A DNA stretch of 64,000 nucleotides from Asterias amurensis (GCF_032118995.1 NC_092650.1:4402001-4466000); one strand, 5' to 3'. Positions 1 through 11,400 are shown, numbered from the stretch's first letter. The notes: generated by a model from the letters alone, not told the origin. Numbers and translations: made by a program.

Positions 1-229
1 GGGAGTCCAAAATTTGACTCTCATAAATGGCCGACCGTTTTATGACTCCCATAAATGGCCGATCGTGTTAGTCAACGAGATAAAAGGAAAACCAGGCAAT
101 TTTGAGGCATATTTGTGTAGATCATTGTATTCTACTCTTACATCTTTCTAACCGTACATGTATATACATTAATTTTATAACAAACGGTTACAAACGCTTT
201 TTATAGACAAGGCAACGTGTTCCTTTAAG
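1..229. repeat. right arm of a palindromic MITE, cut by window edge
   Basis: This stretch matches 58060-58277 closely, including the AAATGGCCGA motif, a GGAAAACCA block and the terminal GGCAACGTGTTCCTTTA. The complete element at 57880-58277 shows that it is a long palindrome; only the inner point and right arm are inside the window here. Confidence 0.8.
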
Positions 230-327
230 TCCTAAGTTAGGACGAGTAATCAAGATAAAACTGGTCTTCACTTTCTGTGAAACCCAGATTGAAAGAGTAA
301 ATGTTGAGGATGATAAGTTCATCTTAC
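230..327. other. spacer, nothing recognised
   Basis: Short spacer between the MITE arm and the exon-like block at 328. No coding or repeat signal was seen. Confidence 0.4.
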
Positions 328-615
328 CTGTCATGTTGGGTACGCTGTGACACTCGCCGTTATTCTCAGGACAAATACAGCACAGCTGCGTCTTTACTTC
401 TTCAAGTCACAGTTGGGCGGTTGGGTTGGCGTAGTCGTATCTTTCCTGGCCTTCCACCTGTGGGACCCCCGCGTTGAATAACTCCAGATGGACTTTGTAG
501 ATCCGGTTTTCAGTCCCTACCTGATGGCGTGGATTTCCCTTGAAATAATTCTCTTGGCTTTTCCTCCAACATCTAATACTGAAACTTTGATTTTTGGTCT
601 TTTCTCCGTTGGGCT
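328..615 (-). pseudogene. orphan phase 1-1 exon of an extracellular protein, with one in-frame TGA
   Basis: On the minus strand an AG acceptor (616-617) and a strong donor (CAG then GTAAGATG, GT at 326-327) bound 288 bases, exactly 96 triplets, entered and left in phase 1. The frame reads as protein-like sequence (ENYFKGNPRHQVGTENRIYK, then VHLELFNAG, then RYDYANPTAQL), meets one TGA at 406-408, and continues open with a Cys-rich end (QLCCICPENNGECHSV) up to the donor. Phase 1-1 boundaries are typical of extracellular modules and match the neighbouring SRCR exons. It may be a decayed exon, an alternative 3' exon of the receptor gene to its right, or part of a gene continuing off the left edge. 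I do not recognise the domain. The TGA could be a nonsense change, a sequence error or, less likely, a recoded codon. Confidence 0.5.
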
Positions 616-968
616 CTCGGGAAGTATAGTGATAAAAAAAAGTACACTTTTCTGAATGTCCTTGGCTTCAAACCAGAATTAATTATTGAAATGAAAATAC
701 GAAAGTGGAATAATTAAAGTATGTAGAATGAAACCATCACCTGGTCTTGATTTTCTCAAATTTCTGTTTTGTTAAGTATGTGAATTTTTATATATTTTTT
801 TCAAATCAGGAAACAAAAAAACACAACTTCCCTGAATCAAATCAAACTAGAGTTCTAGAGTTTGCAGCCAATCTCCGGGTGTTCGAATTTGTCATATGAA
901 ACATGAAACCTCCGGTCTCGACAGGAACTGAAGGTAAAATAGGTCACGTTTTGTGCATTGCCCAAGAG
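616..968. other. spacer, nothing recognised
   Basis: AT-rich spacer to the left of a MITE copy. No exon with good splice sites and no repeat structure was seen. Confidence 0.4.
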
Positions 969-994
969 CTTTAAAAGTTGATGTAATGATTATT

Positions 995-1372
995 ATAGAC
1001 AGTGGACACTATTGGTAATTGTCAAAGACGAGTCTTCTCACTTGAGATACATCTCAACATATGCATAAAATAACAAACCTGTGAAAATTTGAGCTCAATT
1101 GGTCATTGAAGTTGCGAGATGATAATGAAAGAAAAAACACCCACAAAGTTGTGTGTTTTCAGATGCTTGATTTCGAGACCTCAAATTCTAAAGTTGATGT
1201 CTCAAAATCAAATTGTGGAAAAAAAACTTCTTTCTCAAAAACTACGTCACTTCAGAGGGAGCCGTTCTCACAATATTTTATATTATCAACCTCTCCCCAT
1301 TACAAGTTACCATGTAAGTTTTTTTGCTAATAAATATTTTGAGTAATTACCAATAGTGTCCACTGCCTTTAA
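995..1372. mobile_element. ~370-bp MITE (family M1), copy 1
   Basis: The termini read CAGTGGACACTATTGGTAAT and its inverted partner near the CACTGCCTTTAAA end. The interior carries AAAACTACGTCACTTCAGAG and a GAGACCTC palindrome. Nine other copies lie in the window. The flanks at 969-993 and 1366-1390 are near-identical 25-base direct repeats, far longer than a usual MITE target duplication. Confidence 0.85.
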
Positions 1373-1828
1373 AAATTGATGTAATGATTATGTAGCATGT
1401 TTCATTAATAAATTACACATTTTTGTATGTGCTATTTTGTACTTCTGATTTGGACCAGAAGTGAAGGTCAAATAAGGTAATTTTTACAATTTGTTTACTT
1501 AAATGGCTTGTAATTCGACACCTGATGTCATCATCATGAGGTCATTACTTCTGCTAACCTATAGTCTAATTACATTCAAAGTTTGAAGTTGATGTGAGCT
1601 TTGCAACTATGCATTTGCCTGCAGACATAAAAAAACAAAAACAAAACAAACACTCTACATATTCATAATTAGTCAAACAGCAAATTTCACTTCCGTTTAA
1701 TGCTATTACGCTAAACAAACCCAAAAATGGCACGGCGATAACAAAGTCTTGTTTCCTATCGCATTATAAAGTATTAAATAATAATTTTTGATACTATAAA
1801 ACAAAATAAAAAATACTGTACAAAATCC
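1373..1828. other. 3' flank of the SRCR gene
   Basis: AT-rich flank downstream of the receptor stop codon, likely holding its 3' untranslated region. No other gene was seen. Confidence 0.4.
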
Positions 1829-4800
1829 TCAAACATGCGTCGTGTCTGCCCGATGAAGCTTCATAACTTCATCGTAGTCAGGAGGTGGGGTTTCAGACCG
1901 CTGCCTGATGTAAACATCTTGGTTTTCCAGTACCGTGTTGTACGCCGGCGGATTGTCTATATACTCCATGGGCGTGTTGTTGTCGCCCCCCGTTGCATTC
2001 TGCGCTTGTCTGATGTGGGCAATGTGTCGGCGTAGGACGTGTCTGTCCCAGAGTTTAAGCGAGCAGTAGATGAGGCAGCTTATGACGATGAGGAGGGCAA
2101 TCAGGCCATTGATGAGAACAACGATTAGAGGTAGGAAGGAATCTGAAGACAGAGGATATAAAAACAGACATTTATAAATTGAAGTGTCGTGGCCGAGTGG
2201 TTTAGAGCACCGAATTTCTGTTTCTGATCAGCAGAATGTGGGTTCGAGTCGCAGTAATAACACTTGTGTCCTCAAGGGAAGCCACTTAACCTTTGCTTTT
2301 TCCTTCGGATGGGACTTAAAGCCGTTGGTCCTTTCTATAAAAAAAAGAAGGGGTTCGCCCCGGCGTTCCTGGCTGGGTTTCTGAATGCGCCTTAGCACCT
2401 TGTAAACCCTTATAAGGTGCCACACAATTGGGTCTCAGAATTCATAAACTCAATATCCTATCTCTCTGTAAAAATGTGTATACTAAGTGCCTTGAGTACC
2501 TTGTTGGTAGATACGTGCGCTACATGTATGTAAGACTTCAATATTATTATTATTAAGTACCCCAGACAGTTTCACTATTCCTATTGGAGTAGAGCATGTC
2601 AAGTGGGGATGTTTAAACGGCTGATAAAGACATACCTGGAGCTAATTAAGACCGGCTGGCTTCGCATGTTCGCAAGTTTACTTACGCAGAACGCAATCCT
2701 CTAGCTATAAGTACATGCCTGTAACTTTTTTTACTTTTGCTAAGCAGAACATTTTTAGGCATTTTTTTCTGATTAAGCGGCTCTATTAAGTTGGTCGCAG
2801 CTCTTTGGGGAGAAAACTGCTTCACAGGAAGACTTTGTAGCAGAGTTGCGGATAGTGTAAGGTTAAAGTCATGTCACACGAGGCAATTTACAGGCAACCA
2901 GTTAAAGACAATCTCCACATTTGAATGTTCGCATATTCTTGGGGGGGGGGACACACAAAAATGACTCATGTGCTACCAAAGTGGTCCCGACGCATGCACT
3001 GCAAAACTATTTAAATTTATTTTATAAAATTTTTAATATAGACTATTCCGAATGGCCCCTTAGTGTTGAGTTTTAACTCACCTGCCATTTCAGGATACAT
3101 AGTGACCAGTGGAATCTTACTCTCATGGCACTGCACCCCCGCATCTTCGTTGTGCTTACAGTTATGATTCCCAATCCCTTGATGGGCGCAGTCCAACAGA
3201 TGCGTCTCGTTCCCGAGACACTCCACGTCGTCGAGAAGGATGGGTCCGGTGCCCTCGCCGAAGTACGCTTGCGATGCGGCCGCGTTAGCCGCATAGTACC
3301 CAAGCTGCTGGCACACCACGTCAGCATCGGTGTAGTCCCAGTTGTCGTCGCAGACGGTACCCCATTGTCCCTCGTATGAAATCTCCACTCGACCCTCGTA
3401 CGGGAAATAACCGTCTTTAAGTCGGACTTGGAAATCTGTGAAGGTTTAAAAAAAAAGTTATTCAAGGTAGAGCTATAGACTGGTCTTTGTCGAAAGAATG
3501 AATGCTGATTTAATACGTATTGATATTAAGACAAATACAAAGTCACATACATGTATGAAAGTATCACCTAAATACAGTGTCTTCTTGCTGAGAAAACTGC
3601 CAAGGAATTCTCTCAAGAGCATTGAAACCATCCACCAATCAGAAATCTGAGAAACATTTCATACATGAATCCTTTCTAAGATTCAAACGTTGATACATGT
3701 AGGTAAAAGGTGTGCCCCTGTTCGGAGTTGATTTGGGCCAGTTGTAGCACTAACCCCCAAAAATATACACATAAAAAGTCAATGTTTACAGACACAGCCA
3801 TGCTGCATCTCTATTATTTCAAATGGCCAGCTGGCACGACTTACCTGGCATTGGTGTAGGCTCGCTATCGCTGCACTCCACTCTGGCCATCCGATCTGAA
3901 TTACACTCGTCCACCGTCGCAAACTCCTGCTGGCATTCCGCCAGCGATCCTTCCGTCCCTTTACATACGATATTGCTAATGAGTATTGACTTGGTAAGCT
4001 TTGTGCAGTCTTCCGAAAGATCTACAGGTAGCGCAAACTGAAACCCAAGCTGTCTGCAAGCAACTTGCGCAGCTGCAATGTCCCATCCCTCGCTGCATAG
4101 AGACCACCAAGTTCCGAAGTAGTCAATTTCCACTTGGCCTTTACTTGAACCTTCTTCAGGAGACAGACGAATGACTGCTCCTGTTTGGGGAAAACAAAAC
4201 AAATCTTTAAAGGCACTGGACACTATTGGTAATTACTCAAACTACTTGTTAGCATTAGAATTTAATGGGTACGAGCGATGGAGAGCTGTTGATAGTAAAA
4301 ATCATTTTGAGAAACGGCTCCCTCTGAAGTAAGGTAGTTTTCCAGAAAAAAATTATTTTCCACTGAAATATTTGAATGATTTCAAGACCTCGGCTCAGGT
4401 CTCAAAATTAAGCATCTGAAAGCACACAAATTGTGCGACAAGGGTGTTTTTTCTTTTTATTATTCTTGTGCAACTTCGACGACCTACTGGGTCATAATTT
4501 CCACAAGTGTGTTTTTAATATTTTATGCATGTTGAAATACACCAAGTGAGAAGACTGGTCTTTGACAATTACCAAAGGTGTTCTGGGGTGGATTTCACAT
4601 TGAGTTAGGACTAGTCTTATCTCGAGTTAGGATGAGTTACTCGACCTAACTTAGGACTAGCTATACGATTTTGATATCTCCTAGGACTAGTCCTAAATTA
4701 GGACTAGTCCTAACTCTCTGTGAAATCCACACCCCAGTGCCTCTATGATACAAAATAAAAAGGAGTGGTCCAAGGACAGAGTCCATTTTTTTATGCTTAC

Positions 4801-7800
4801 AGGCTTTATGAAATAGGGCCCAGTTTACCTGCATTTGGGGAGCTTTGATTGCTGCAAACCACACCAGCATTCATGACACAGTTCCCGACACTCGGGCCAC
4901 TACTCTTGCACTGCGTCAAGAACTCCTGCCATCTCGGACAACTGAAATCCACCCGCTGTCTAAGGCTCTTAGGACTGCCCGCTCCTGTTGTCTCCTTGGG
5001 ATGAAGTGCCGTTGCCGACAGTGCGTAGTTGAATCCAAGCTGCTGGCACACTGCCGTGGCCTCGTCTATGCCCCACTGGTCGTGACAAACAGGTAGCCAC
5101 TGTTTTCCGTACAGGACTTCTACGGCCCCGTCTAAGGGCGACTCTCCACCCACAAGACGGACTGAACATACACATAGAAAAGAAAAAAAAAGAATATGAA
5201 ACTTTTTCATGATGGAATAATTTCTCAAAATTGTCGATTAAAAAAAGATATTTGATTGCTGCGCATACTACTTTAGAAAGGGAAGGTATACGTTTCAGGG
5301 CTGTTGAGAGAAAAAACTGAACTCGGATTCCCAGCGCAAAGCGCATTAGCATGCGAGCTTGAAAACTTGCAAGCATGAAGCCCAATCATTTATCTTTGGT
5401 ATTAAAAGCTCTACTCTACAAAATGGGGCGTTATTATATGGTTATACATGTATCTCCATTTCTTTTAGAAATTTATCTTTAGTGAGGTGGGGGGGGGGGG
5501 GGATAAAAAAAACAAAATTTCAGAATTCCGTTTGAAGCGGAGGAATCACATCCCTGTGTTTTATATAAGAGTATATTATTTTGAAAGTTGATATATTATC
5601 ATTAAACAAAAAAGAAAAGACATGACGAAAACATGATAATAACATCTTTACCTGGTAGAGGTCTCTCTTGACAAGAAACGACAGCATCCTCCGCCCTCTG
5701 GCAGCTCTGTGTGGTGGGTTTGCTGCAGGAGCATTGCCCAAGATAGCTCTCGTTCCCGGCACATTTAAAGTCCTCGATAAACATTGGTCCCTGTCCCTGC
5801 CCAAACTGTGCCCCGCCCATCAGAGTCGGACCCAGCACATCTGCCTGTAGGAACCCGAGCTGGCGACAGACTACATCGGCGTTGCTCGGGTGCCAGATGT
5901 TGTTGCATACCGTCCACCATTCCTCACTGGCGAGGATTTCTATGCGGCCTTGATGGAGAAAACTTCCCCCGACAATCCTGACGGGGAGTTCTGAAGAAGA
6001 AAAAAAAACTAAAGATAGAAGAATTCTGATCAAATATTCACGCCATTATCAGTATAGGCTAGGTTTAGGGGTGGCATGGTTGGCGTGTGTGTAAAAAATC
6101 CTCTCTGTTTATACTCTTTGAGCTCTTCAGGTAATTTTTAGCTGTTTTTGTGTTTTCATTCATATTTTATATTGTATCCAGGGTCAACAGTTCATTGAAA
6201 ACCGATGGGGCTACCCTGGTTAAATAAGACCAAATAAATAAATGAAGCAATATTATAAAATCCTCCAGATGGTCATAGACCAATTGTTCTAAGGGAAGTG
6301 ACAAAAACATACTTATCACAGCCACAGTAAGTAATGAGTAAAGTGACAAAAAAAAAACAAAAAAAAAAACACTTTGAAGTATCAAACTGTCATACTGTTG
6401 GCTAAAACACAGCATATATGCTGTCAATTTACAGATTGGACAAAATCAAATTGTATTGAGGCAGACTTCTTGTTCTTCTCCCATTAAAAATAAAATTTGG
6501 TGATGAACTGAAATGTTCCGAGAATATTAACCACTTCCCAGCTGTCACTTCCTCCAGGGATGGTTTGAACAAGAGCCAAGTTTGCCATGCAGCATCTGTG
6601 GTAATGGGTGTGGCCCAGTTTTGTGTCAAACAATTAAGATTTGGACCAGTTCCAAGCATCAGTTTTTTAATCAAATGCAAAGATGCTGAATCCAGTCAGC
6701 CACTTTTACAGTAAACACCATACATAAAGCATGCAGTCAATTTAGCTAATGACTGTCATCACCTTTAGTAATAAATAATCTTACGGAGAGATTTCCATAT
6801 CCTGCCACCACTTGTTCAATCATTTTTACCCAACAGGCCAAAAGAGTAAATAGAATATTGTTTTATTTCTTAATGAATAAAAAAAAAGGTAGCAGAAGAA
6901 TTTGGAAAATGTGTCAATCGTGGAGAGTTTACATCATTTTTTAGCTTTAGGCGTAATTACAAGAAGCAAAAACACCAATTTTTCCGAAGTTCTAAAAACT
7001 ATTTTGTAAGGCTCTCATGGGGAAGCCTGATACTAGTTTCTAGAAAACATGATTTATTATAATAATTTATAAAAAGATATCAATATAAACCACAAGGGCA
7101 ACTGACTGGGTAAATTTTGAAATGATTTTTGGGGTTGAACAAAGAATTGACTAGAGTGGGATTCGAACCAACAACCTCCGGATTAATGTGCCGGCTCTAC
7201 CAACTGAGCTATCTAGCCCTATGTTGGCAGTGGCACCCCCGAACAAAGATATTGACAAAATAGGGACACCGCCAATATAGGGCTAGATAGCTCAGTTGGT
7301 AGAGTGCCGGCCATTAATCCAAAGGTCTTTGGTTCGAATCCCACTCTAGTCAATTCTTTGTTCAACCCCAAAAATAATTTATAAAAACAAACGGAAAAGT
7401 TTCCGTATGGCGCCACCACTTTTTCATTCGATATGAAATAAATATAGTATCTAATTAACCTCAGTGAGATATCCCTTTTTATAAAAATGAGTGAATAAAA
7501 GTGGTGGCACCATACGGAAAGTTATCCAAACAAACAAACAAACAAAACAAACAAACAACTCTAAAAAATAATGGTAAGTTTTTAACTATTAATTAATTAC
7601 TTTTTTAATTATAAGTACTGATACATTGATAATAAATCAAAATTCACATAATAATCCATAAGTTAAATATAATCCACACGGTATTAAAAATTTGTAACTT
7701 CAAGAAATCATATTATATAGACAATTAAATCAAAAATACTTTACCACTTTTGTGTGTCGGTGGGCATGCTGAGTGTGAATCGCCTGGAGTTGAAACAGAT

Positions 7801-7883
7801 TTACAGACATGACTACACCAAGTCAACACGAACATCATCACAAATATCCTGCCCCACAACCACATCCACTGCACATGCCGCAT
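1829..7883 (-). CDS. transmembrane scavenger receptor with four SRCR domains
   Basis: Six exons, high to low: 7745-7883, 5652-5990, 4829-5161, 3845-4180, 3082-3435, 1829-2142. All five junctions are GT-AG in phase 1 and total 605 codons with stop (604 aa). Exon 1 gives a signal peptide (core near [13 protein letters not shown]); an in-frame Met at 7907 is an alternative start. Exons 2-5 each encode one SRCR domain (about residues 47-159, 160-270, 271-382, 383-500). The fourth is the best preserved, with [40 protein letters not shown] and six cysteines (group A). The second and third are diverged. Exon 6 encodes a transmembrane helix ([16 protein letters not shown]) and a tail of about 75 residues with PPAY and PPPDY motifs and other tyrosines. 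SRCR receptors bind microbial or self ligands at the cell surface; the ligand here cannot be told. The tail could recruit WW-domain ligases or SH2 proteins (inference). Confidence 0.85.
2183..2557 (+). mobile_element. tRNA-derived SINE (family SA)
   Basis: The head is tRNA-like, with an A box (TGGCCGAGTGG) and a B box (GGTTCGAGTC) at 2190-2255. The body contains CCTTGAGTACCTTGTTGGTA, and the end is an ATT microsatellite. It lies in the last intron of the SRCR gene. Related copies are at 24360, 54560 (tail only) and 55800 (reverse). Confidence 0.8.
2610..2845. repeat. degenerate dispersed repeat with GCTAAGCAGAA motifs
   Basis: Fragments such as TTTTGCTAAGCAGAAC and the AAGCGGCTCTAT end resemble the family seen more completely at 14620-14830, 20925-21125, 32971-33175 and 33898-34080. 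The copy is badly worn. Confidence 0.45.
2865..2920. repeat. fragment of a palindromic MITE arm
   Basis: ATGTCACACGAGGCAATTTA matches the terminal arms of the complete palindrome at 23451-23661. Confidence 0.6.
4206..4746. mobile_element. M1 MITE copy 2 with a palindromic MITE nested in its right end
   Basis: The left end is TTTAAAGGCACTGGACACTA. The right end is interrupted at GTGTT/AGTGCCT by the palindromic element at 4585-4735, so the final bases of the older element resume at 4736. It lies in an SRCR intron. Confidence 0.8.
4585..4735. mobile_element. palindromic MITE (family P1), copy 1
   Basis: It starts GGGGTGGATTTCACATTG and ends with the inverted partner GTGAAATCCACACCCC. Repeated TTAGGACTAGTCC motifs fill both arms. 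Other copies are at 17579, 20772, 27648 and 52069. Confidence 0.85.
6090..6240 (+). mobile_element. 3' end of a LINE
   Basis: GGGGCTACCCTGGTTAAATA followed by AAATAAATAAATG is the kind of 3' end seen in CR1/L2-clade LINEs. No coding sequence remains. It lies in the first SRCR intron. Confidence 0.5.
6241..7121. other. intron 1 of the SRCR gene, little recognised
   Basis: AT-rich intron. Around 6783-6830 there is a worn match (CCATATCCTGCCACCACTTG) to the terminal repeat of the element at 7395-7530. Nothing else was recognised. Confidence 0.4.
7122..7379. repeat. long inverted repeat made of two tRNA-like sequences
   Basis: Two arms of about 105 bases (7122-7226 minus, 7272-7379 plus) each contain a tRNA-like sequence. 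They show GGCTAGATAGCTCAGTTGG (A-box region), GGTTCGAATCCCAC (B box) and an acceptor stem pairing GGCTAGA with TCTAGTC. Both sit between identical flanking words (CAAAGAATTGACTAG). The anticodon arms pair poorly and differ between copies, so these are more likely tRNA-derived repeat units than working tRNA genes. Confidence 0.7.
7395..7530. mobile_element. short MITE with ~24-bp terminal inverted repeats
   Basis: The left end TTTCCGTATGGCGCCACCAC is mirrored by GTGGTGGCACCATACGGAAA on the right. The interior is AT-rich and non-coding. Confidence 0.75.
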
Positions 7884-7907
7884 AGCTATTGTGGACGCTA
7901 TTGTCAT

Positions 7908-8497
7908 GTTCACTCTAAATAATGTTACATGAATAGCCATTGAAGGTCGGCTTGACTCTTCTATTGAGTGGAATGTCAACCCAATGTCATTCACCAAATC
8001 AATGCATCATGCATCAAAACCCAAGATTCTGAAGATCTCTTTACTAAGATTTCCTCCATCACTGTTTACGGTTTTTCCTGAAACAAACGTCCCCTCTCAT
8101 TGTACAAACTTCATTATCGACTCTTTTGGAGTTTCAGAAAACTTGTTGTGAACGGGTGACTCAAAGTAAACAATAATCGGAGTTGTTTTTATTTCTGAGA
8201 CTAGACATCCCCAAATAAAATCAGAACTTCCTCCGACCGACTTGTTGTCCTGAAGAGCGCCCTCCCTTGGGAAGAAAGTAATAACTTGTGATGAATTTTA
8301 AGATCTCATTTATTGCAAAAACTCTAATTTTTCTAAAATCAATTTATTTGGACCAAATTTGTCAGCTAGTCAGATGGGGGTAAACTACAATACCAAGCTG
8401 TTTGTTTTAAAACAATCAAAGACATTTGAGCTCATTCTTTTGGGAATTCCTTCTTTTGAAATACCGCCCTCCATTGGCGTGATGTAGTTATTTCATC
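7908..8497. promoter_or_regulatory. shared upstream region of two divergent genes
   Basis: Only about 590-615 bases separate the start of the SRCR receptor (minus) from that of the TRAF7-like gene (plus), so both promoters must lie here or in untranslated exons. No TATA box is obvious. A repeated CGCCCTCC word (near 8258 and 8465) is the only motif noted. Confidence 0.5.
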
Positions 8498-11400
8498 ATG
8501 GCGACTTCCGTGTTCGCAGAAGAGCCATCAATTCACCTCTATTGCCCCGTGTGTAAAAACCTCTTTCAGGACCCTGTAATCAGTGTTGGTTGTGGCCATA
8601 CATTCTGCAGGTTCTGCTTAACAGATGAAGACTCTTTGGTGATTTTGGAAGTTTGTCCCGTGGACAATAAACAGCTCAAAAATACATCCGTTTTTGAGAA
8701 CAGGTTTGTCATTGGTTTTGTACCCAACCCTTTTCTTGTTTTGGTCATACAGCATGCATCTCCCACAACGCGTGGTGACTTACTTGACTTACTTGACTTA
8801 CTTGAATCCACCGACGCCATCACACAACTGGGGAGGAGACGGTGGTTCTGGTTACTGGGGCAGACAGCTTAGAAAAGCTTATGTAGAGCCCCCCGACGTT
8901 CTTTAGGAATTTATCCACATGATCACATGTCCCTTGAAAATGTTCACACTTGAAGCTTCAATTGCCTTTCGAGGGAGAATGTTCCAGTAGTTGACCACTC
9001 TCTGGCTAAACCAGAACTTCCTGAGGTTAAGGTTGGATCTTGATTTGTACAGTTTAAGTTGGTGACCCCTGTGCTGCACGGTTGACAAATCAAAGAAGTG
9101 ATCAGGGTTCAGGCCCTCAAGGCCCCTGAGTATCTTAAAGGTCTCGATAAGATCTCCTCGCAGCCTCCTGCACTTCAGGGTGGTCAATTTCACTTCCCTG
9201 AGTCTGTCAACGTAGTCAAGGTGAGATAGACCTCCAATCATTCGCAATGCTCTCTTTTGAACTCTTTCTATTAGGTCAATGTCCCTTTGAAGATGAGGCC
9301 TCCACGCCTGTACACAGTAATCTAGGTGTGGTCTAACCAGTTCTTTGTACAGTCTGATGATTGTTGTTTTGTCTTTGTTCGTAATGGTTCTGTTGATTAG
9401 CCCCAGGCCTCTGTATGCGCTTTTGACTGCCTTCGCACAGTGGGTACTTGCATTTAGTGACTGATGGATGATTACCCCAAGATCTCTTTCTTCACTCACT
9501 GTCTGAATTACACTGTCACCAATGGAGTAGTTGTGCTTGATGTTACTATGTCCGAAGTGGAGGCACTTGCATTTGTCGATATTAAATAACATTTGCCAGT
9601 CATCAGACCACCGGTAAAGGCGATCGAGGTCGTCCTGAAGAGTGCGAGCATCTGCTGGGGTTTTCACTTTTCTGAAGACTTTGGTGTCGTCAGCAAACTT
9701 CAGGACCGAACTCAAGATATCCTCGTCAATGTCGTTGATGTAGATGATGAACAACAATGGGCCAAGAACAGAACCTTGGGGGACACCGCTTTTAACTCCT
9801 GACCACTCCGATTGGGCCCCGTTCACCACCACCCTCTGTTGTCTGTCGGACAGCCATGCCTCAATCCAAGCCGCAGTTGGGTCACCTATCCCATGTGATC
9901 TAAGTTTCATCAGTAACCTCTGGTGTGGAACTCGATCGAAGGCTTTACTGAAATCGAGGTACACTGCATCAACAGGGTTGCCATCATCAACGGTCTTTGT
10001 TACAAGCTCCAGAAAAGTTAGTAAATTGGTCAGGCAGGAACAACCTCTTAAAAACCTGTGCTGTGAATCACTGATCAATCTGTGTGCTGTCAGGTGTTCC
10101 ATGATGGCATCTCGGAGGATGGTTTCAAACACCTTACTGACCTGTGAGGTTAGGCTGATCGGCCTGTAGTTTGCTGCTACACTACGTTTGCCCTTCTTGA
10201 AGATGGGGGTGACGTTTGGTCTCCTCCAGTCTAGTGGAACCACTCCTTCTGCCAAGGACTTCTGGAAAATTTGGCTGAGGGGTTCAGCTATCGCGCCCGA
10301 AACTTCCCTTAAAACCACAGAATAAATATCAACTCCGGGTGCCTTGCCAGGCTTCAACTTCATTAGCACTTTGAGAACGTTCTCCGCTGTCACCTCTACA
10401 TCTCTGAGCATGTCGTCGTTCGGTCCGCCAAACATCCTCTTGGGATGTGGTATGTTATGTAATTGTTCAAGTGTGAACACAGATGAGAAATAGTCATTTA
10501 ACACCTTAGCTGTTCTCACATCGTCTGTAATGACTTCACCATTTTCTTCCGTCAGAGGACCCACATGGTCCCTTGTTTTCATGTTGCTTCTCACATATGC
10601 ATAGAAGGCTTTTGGGTTCTGTTTGATTTTCTTTGTCAATCTTGACTCGTACTTTCTTTTAGCTGCTCTAATTTCTTTAGTCGCAAGGTTCAAAGCTCGT
10701 TTGTACCGCAAGTAGTCTGCATGTTCTTGGGATTCTGTAAACCTCTTGCTAACATTGTTCCTGTTGCTGGATGCATCACTTGTGCTCCTATTTACAGTAA
10801 TATTTACAGTTATTACCTCATCATCTTGGTTGGGGTTCGCTTGGGAAGTATTTACTTCCCCCGAAGCGGCCGAGCCTGGGATGTCCTCTGGGACGACTGT
10901 CTGATTCCTCTTGTGATCATGCTGAGGGGGGGGCGCATCCCGAAATTTTGACGTATGGGCTTTGTTTGATGACTCTTGATCTGCGTACCTCGGGAGTTGG
11001 GCTTCTCCTTCGAGGGAGATGATCTGTCCCTTTTTTATCACGAGGTTCATTTCACCACTCTCATGTCTCCCCCGTAGTTCGTCTCTTAGGGTCTTGTCTT
11101 CTTCCCTTTCCTTTCTTGTTCGGTCAGGACCGATGAAAACGTCTTTCCAGCCTTTCTTCTCGCTAAGCTTCTTGGAAACTCTGAGCACTTGATGTTTCAT
11201 GTCCTTAGTGGCTACAGAAGCGATGACAAGTCTTCTATGGTCCGGTATACGCACCCACGGAAGCCTTTCCGCCGAGATGACCACAACATTCTTCAACCCT
11301 AATACCGCGTGAATCAAATGTTCGACAGTATGCTTATCACTGGTTGAGGGACCGGTGTTGGTTAAATCCTCTTCATCTGAGCTAGCGTCGCTATTGCCTT

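Noticed and set aside
3125-5981. Plus-strand frames across the SRCR exons
   Set aside because: They are shadows of the SRCR exons, which have conserved motifs and matched splice phases on the minus strand.
7150-7345. Two functional tRNA genes
   Set aside because: Anticodon arms pair badly and differ between copies. The pair is part of a palindromic unit, so a repeat origin is likelier.
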